Source of the DNA: Macrostomum hystrix
Lineage: Eukaryota; Platyhelminthes; Macrostomidae
Direction of reading: 5' to 3'
DNA length: 64,000 nucleotides
Assembly: GCA_950097015.1 (NCBI GenBank)
Contig: CATNEN010000001.1
Span: 9,109,001 to 9,173,000 of the forward strand
Position numbers and translations under genes: made by a program. Positions within the stretch are counted from its first letter, which is position 1; each line of letters opens with the position of its first letter. Of this stretch, positions 58,801-64,000 are shown piece after piece. The notes below the pieces were generated by a model, which saw nothing but the letters and a program-made list of their open reading frames with translations, made no database searches and was not told where the DNA came from.

Positions 58801-61800
58801 GCATCAGTTTTTGGAAGCTGGTGAGTCGCTTGTTCCAGTGGCCGCTGAAACGCTGGGCCACTTCTGGATCGTCTCCTCGAGACTTCTGGATGTCAGCATC
58901 CGACGGTTCGGCCGGAGTCGGACCGAAGCCGCTATAATCTGTCGGGTTGCCTTCGCCGGTGACTTCGCCGATGGTCACGCGCACGGGGGTTTTCAGCAGA
59001 TCGGCCGTCAGGCTCCTGAAGATTGGGCTGAAGTCAGCTAGGTCAACAACATTGCGCCACACCGGATCGGTCATCCAGGTGATCTCCGCCGGACGCTCGG
59101 GTCGCTTTTTCTCCATGCCACCAGCTCCTCGGAGGAAGAAGTTCCATTCTTCGATGCTGATGATTTTGGACTGCTTGAGAATCTCGATGCACAGCAGGAA
59201 GCTGAAAACGAGCTTGTCCTTTTCGAAGATGCCGCGTGCCACGTTATTGTAAGTTGCGTTGGTCGTGGCGTTCAGCATGATTTGAATGCGCTGCTCCAGG
59301 TTGTCGGACTTCTCGCTGGCTTCGATTGTGTTGTTAAAGAGCGTCTTGAAGTACTTCAACGAGAACTGATACATCGGGTCGATCTCGGCCATGTTGGCCA
59401 CCACAAAGTACATACAAGAGCCGCGCTCGGCGACAGGGATGTACTTTGACCGCGCTGCGCTGATCTTCTGCTCAGTAACTTCCGCCTCTGCCAGCTTCTT
59501 TGTCGTCTCGGCAGATGTAATCTTGGAGTCATTCAGCGTCTTAATTAGCTCTTCATTGTCAAGGATGTTGCCCTCTGACTCGTAGAGCATCTTGAGGATG
59601 TTGTCCTCAATGGCCTTCAGTTTGGCACGCTCGTTGTTGATCTTTAGAATAAGCTCATTTCGCTGCTTCTCCAGGTCTGGCCTCTCTAGACGCGTCACCT
59701 CGCTCAGCAGCTGATCCTCGAGACCTCGTGGCGTGACAGTGAAGTTGATTATGGTCACCTTGATGCACACCTCTGGCAGATAGTGCGGATTCGACAACTT
59801 GCTGGTCATGTAGAAGGCAAAGTTCTTGTCATACTCTACATCCTTGTCACCGAGACGGATCAGAAGCCGACCGCCGGAACTGTAGGTCTGCTTAAGAAGC
59901 ACAGGCTCGAGTGCTGCGTCTAGACTCTCGCCGACGTCCTCGCACAGGACGGGCATGCCAAGCCGGATGGCATTTTCTAGGGTGCGCAGGAAGTTCGGAT
60001 CGGTGAGCTTGATCATCTGCAGTCCGTTGCGCGACTCCTTGTTCTTGATCCAGCGGTTCGCCTGCTCCTGCGGGTCGATCATGAGCGGCCAGCGACGGCC
60101 GCGCGTCACCAGGATGGCGTTCTCCGTTGAAACCTGGTCTCTGGGCAGGCCGTCGGCGTTCCACTGACGCAGAGTGTATGGATTGCCAAGCACATTAAAC
60201 AATGTCACGTTCTCCGAGGTTGGAATTTTCAGCTCGAGACAGCGGCTGACCCACATGTTGACCAGCTCGGCTCGGTACTCGGAGGTGAATGCGCCATAGT
60301 AAGCCACGCAGGCAGCGGCAATGAAAACATTTCCAACGACGTCGCCGATCTCCTTGTTGAAATTCTCGACGGTCACCTCCCAGCGATCCTTCTCGTCTGC
60401 CAGGGCAGTGGTGAGTTTTCCAGCCCGCTTCAGTCGGGCAGCAGTCAGTGCGAGCTCGTGCTCCAGCGCCTTCTTCTCGCCGACTGTGTCGTCAAACTTC
60501 TTCTGCAGGGTGGCGATTTTGTCCTCCACCTCCTGCAGCTGGGCCTGCTTCTGACGAAGGGTGCTCATCACGACGTTCAGCTCAGCATTGGCGGCCTCCA
60601 GCCTGGAATGAGAGTTATTTATTTATTTATACATTTCAAAGAAAGAAGCTGTTCGATGGTTGTAAGCAAGTCCGCTCATAATACGAGCGTACTTACTTCT
60701 TTTTCTTGGGCTCCACCGTCCTGAACACTTTGGCGTACATGTCCATGGCCCTGACCCACATGCACATGGACTTGCAGGCCTTGGATACTTTCTCGACATT
60801 GGCTGGCGTGAACTCCGGATTGTCCATGTACTTTTTGAGTCCGGTGAGCATCTTGTTGCTGATTTCGTCTTTTGGATAGTCCATCAGTCGGCGCAGGAAG
60901 TTGGTGTCTCCAAGGAGCTGCTTGGCGGCTGCCCAGTCAGTTCTAAAGATAAATAAAAGTTAGATCAAGGTCGATTATTTTTACTATTTGAGATTGCGAT
61001 TCGCGTATCTCGTATTGTGCGAACTTACTTTGAGCCGAGCAGCAGACAAACGGCCTCCATAACTGTCTGTACCAGAGGCGGTGGGCTAGTGAACACTCGA
61101 ATTTCAGCGATGTCATTCTTGTCGAGCGAGTTCAAGGCCTTCACGGCGGCCTCAAGCGCGGGCAGAGCTTCGTCCAGATCCTTCTGAGCGTCCTGCTGAA
61201 TGGCCTCCGTCTCCATGGCCTTCACCTTGGCTACAGCTTCGTCTTCTTTGACCTTCGAACGGACAACATCCGCTTTCTCCTGATCGGCAGTCAGAACCTC
61301 CATCAGGGCTTCGACATCCTTCTGTTTCTGCTCCAGCTTTGGTCGCATCTCGGTTAGAGCAACCTCCATGGTGCTGACGAGCTGGTTGGTCTCCAACAGC
61401 TTCAGCAGACCGTTCTTGACACGATCACGTCCACCGGTGAGTTCCCTAAGAATTATAAATTTTCCCGCGTTTCACAATATTGAGCTTATTAGTTACCTCT
61501 AACGGAGGTTAGAGGTTTGAGACTATGAACGTAGAGATCGGGGGTTCAAATCTCATCCGATGGGAAAACACCTTGAGCAAATCCTTGAGCAAGACGCTTT
61601 GTATTATTATTATTAATCATAATTTCAGGAGGGCTGTGGGCAATGGTGCATCATTTTGATGACACTAGACATGCAGTCAGCAAGAAGGCAATTCTGCCCA
61701 TTTTGCTGACTCCAGAGCACACACGTATACAGATACTGTACGCAGGCATACGCTCACACAGAGGTGTATACATCTATCCTGACTTTCTCATCGTCAGGCA

Positions 61801-64000
61801 GTGTACACTTTCACTTTGCCTGTTGTTAGAGGCAAACGCGTTAACCGCTCTGCCACCGACCCCCGAGCAAGACGCTTAACTTGTCGTTTCTTTAGTACAA
61901 GCAGTTGTATAATGGGTTACGAAGATGAGCCAATCGGATTAATGTCATTTCTACTCATAAAAATAAACTTCATCAAGATTCTGCAATATATTGACAAAGA
62001 ACAAGAATAACGCACTTCTTCTTAGCAGCCAGCATTGATAGGTAGAGATTAATTAGCTCCAGGTAGCTAGTCGGAGTGGTGTAAAACTTGCGCTTCAGTT
62101 CATTGTAGAATCGTTCTGCCATGTCCGTGACGCTGGTGTGAATGATTACGCACATTTCTGAGAGCTTGATCTGAAATACAAGGTCAATGAGTACAATTCG
62201 GTTCATTAATGTGAAAATCTGCGCCAATTCATAAAGGTAAATTATGAATAGGCATTTTTTCATTTCAATTAACGATTTTGGTTTCAAAGTATCATACAAA
62301 GCGGGAAGTTTCAATGATATATAAATCACGTCGAAAAAATTAAACTTATATTCATTAATAGCATCTGCTTCATGGCTTTGGGATTGCAAAAGCAGCATAT
62401 GCAATTTCATAAAAGTCTTTTAGATTTGGTTCTTAACTTCGAGAAAAAAACTCAGGGCAAAAGTTGTCTAAAAATCAATACCAAAAGCGATTTGAAAAGC
62501 AGTATTCAGAGAAACGGGAACCACACCATGCCATAAACGTCTGCGCTGTGACACCCGATTATCCGCTCTCAAGAGGATCTCTCTTGACAGAGAATATACT
62601 CACCAGGTAAGCTGGTCCCAATGATTCCTGGAATATTTTCTGAGACCGAATGCGTACAAAGTGAACTGCTTAGTTTTTTATTTTTATTTTTGTGCGCAGA
62701 GTGCATAAAAACAATCGTAATTTAATCATCCTTTCTTAAAACACGGCCTTACCTTCAACTCGTCGTCTCCAACGTCGGCAGAGCTGAAGAAGCTCTTCGC
62801 CACACTCATGAGAGCCTCTCGTGGCCACTCGGTGAACCAGTCGATGGTGCAGCAGTTCACTAGGCTGGGGAACATGCGGCAGCGCGAGCGGAACGCGTTG
62901 CCAACCGGCGACATGCAGAGCACGACGTGCAGATTGTTGCGCACCCGATTGATGCAGAAGTCGTAGATGGCGTCGCGATTACCCTCGGCTATGCCAAGGT
63001 CCTTGGCGGCTGGACGGCAGCCGATGATGAGTCGCTCCTTCTCGTCGGCTTCGAATAGATTCGGCACTTCGCCGGAGTTCAGAATATTATTGATATCTTC
63101 GAGGAATTCCTCGACGACAATCTGAGTGTCAGTGAAGAGGAAAACTGTATGTCGGTTCTCAACACCGGCCAAGGTGTACAGCTGTTTGATGTCCTCTCGG
63201 AAGTCTTTGTAGCCGTAGCCGCGGCTGAGCTCAATCTGGAAGCACTTGTAGCTGTTGATGTGAGCGGCCAGCCGCGTCAGAGACTGCTTGCCGGTGCCGC
63301 CAACGCCAACTAGCAGCGCGTTGCCGCGTTCCTGACGGATCATGCGAGCGATTCGCGTCACGTGCTCGATGGCGTCCATAAAGAATACTAGCTTCATCTC
63401 CTTGTTGGACACCATATTGTAGTCATCGAGGTACTGCAAAGGCGAATAAAATTTTATATATATTCTCTTCTTAACCCCTATATATACACGATTTCAGAAT
63501 AGACATTTCTAAAGCAAAAATATCACTTACATCGCCGAGAATTTGCTTCAGCTTGTTAATGTCCGTAAACTCTTCGTACAACCGGTCCGCCTTCTCGGCG
63601 CCCATCTTCATGAAGTCGCCAAACAGGATTGGCTTTTTAATGAAGCTCTCCGCTTCGATCTGTTCGCCAAAGTACTTTGAAGCCATCTCGCAGATGATCT
63701 GGTGGAAGAACATCTTGTCCTCGGCGTTGATCAGACGATCGTGAAATACTCGCTGGGTCTCGTGGCAGAACAGGCGAAACAGCTGGCCCTTGTCGCGCAC
63801 ACAGCCCGGGTCGGCTTGCAGAATGCCCTGCACGCACTTGGACAGATCGCGCAGGTTGAACACGTAGTGGCTCTTGGCCGGCGTCGGCAGCAGGTCAGTC
63901 GACATGCGGAAGTACAGTTCAACAGCGGAGCCAACAATAGCTTCACCCTGGCCACGGATGGATGGCGGGAAGTCTGCCAAGAAGCGCACCATGATGCTGC
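55857..64000 (-). CDS. DNAH6: Axonemal dynein heavy chain, inner-arm DNAH6-like, C-terminal half
   Basis: ATP-driven microtubule motor of cilia. Inferred exons: complement(55857-55960, 56059-56203, 56838-57326, 57403-57660, 57731-57967, 58043-60602, 60697-60942, 61029-61445, 62016-62170, 62753-63433, 63531->64000), about 1,920 codons, all phases consistent; the 5' part is off the right edge. Exon 62753-63433 carries the AAA4 P-loop GVGGTGKQS. Exons 61029-61445 and 60697-60942 encode the first stalk coil and microtubule-binding region, then the return coil ([20 protein letters not shown]). AAA5, AAA6 ([46 protein letters not shown]) and the C-terminal domain ([34 protein letters not shown]) follow. 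The single-headed inner-arm group fits best; DNAH6 is my choice among relatives, from remembered similarity. Confidence 0.93.
56261..56505 (-). mobile_element. SINE type A copy in dynein intron
   Basis: Reverse-oriented and degraded. Has 'gttcagtccatggactgggg', 'gaactgaagcaatgcaaaat' and a head remnant at the right. Confidence 0.65.
56590..56675. repeat. Short cluster of the 17-bp 'gagatgagacacgggag' repeat
   Basis: About five degenerate units (gagatgagacacgggag, gagataagacagagaag, agatgagaaaggggag) in the dynein intron 56204-56837. Same motif as 30125-30665. Confidence 0.75.
61500..61925 (+). mobile_element. tRNA-like SINE split by a nested SINE B
   Basis: A head-like stretch at 61505-61560 ('gatcgggggttcaaatctca') continues to 'cttgagcaagacgctt' at 61599 and resumes at 61865 with 'gagcaagacgcttaacttgt' and 'aagcagttgtataatgggtt'. 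This matches the core order of SINE A. Confidence 0.65.
61600..61864 (-). mobile_element. SINE type B inserted in another SINE, 13-bp TSD
   Basis: Reverse-oriented, tRNA-like head at right ('ttaaccgctctgccaccgac'), tail at left (tattattattatta). The perfect duplication GAGCAAGACGCTT lies at 61587-61599 and 61865-61877. In a dynein intron. Confidence 0.85.

Noticed and set aside
61973-62410. 145-aa minus ORF
   Set aside because: Only its right-hand dynein part (62016-62170) is an exon; the rest is intron readthrough.

Overview
This is a metazoan nuclear genome window. It has intron-rich protein genes with canonical GT-AG splicing, a Frizzled receptor, an axonemal dynein heavy chain, a long-form tRNase Z and many tRNA-derived SINEs. 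Introns range from about 70 bp to 1.9 kb, and many hold their own private minisatellite. Nothing suggests a bacterial or viral origin. An aquatic invertebrate with cilia is likely; the sequence alone does not fix the phylum.

Layout, left to right. A frizzled gene (minus, cut by the left edge) is divergent from a 306-aa coiled-coil gene of unknown function (plus). A peroxisomal 2,4-dienoyl-CoA reductase (DECR2-like, ending in the peroxisomal signal AKL) follows on plus. It converges on ELAC2/tRNase Z(L), a 17-exon minus-strand gene at 11.7-22.0 kb that I could join in frame into an 862-aa protein; its introns are packed with six minisatellites. A 4-kb intergenic region holds an internally deleted Merlin-like DNA transposon with a perfect 8-bp target duplication.

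From 26.1 to 43.1 kb lie three tandem minus-strand paralogues with the same five-exon structure and the same intron phases. Each encodes a secreted protein of 405-407 aa: signal peptide, PAN/apple-like module, then a glycine-rich region resembling the glycine-rich domain of ALK/LTK receptors, with no membrane segment or kinase. They are the most interesting gene set here. A transposon island (frameshifted PIF/Harbinger with its Myb-like partner ORF, truncated mariner, MITEs) separates copies B and C.

Further right are a 151-aa calmodulin-like EF-hand protein, a DEG/ENaC channel gene broken by an in-frame TAG and a frameshift, a 359-aa zinc-finger/coiled-coil protein, and the C-terminal half (AAA4 to C-terminus) of an inner-arm axonemal dynein heavy chain, DNAH6-like, running off the right edge.

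The genes look like an ordinary mixed neighbourhood rather than one pathway, apart from the PAN/glycine-rich cluster. Exon boundaries were inferred by eye from splice motifs, frame continuity and remembered family alignments; no database search was possible.
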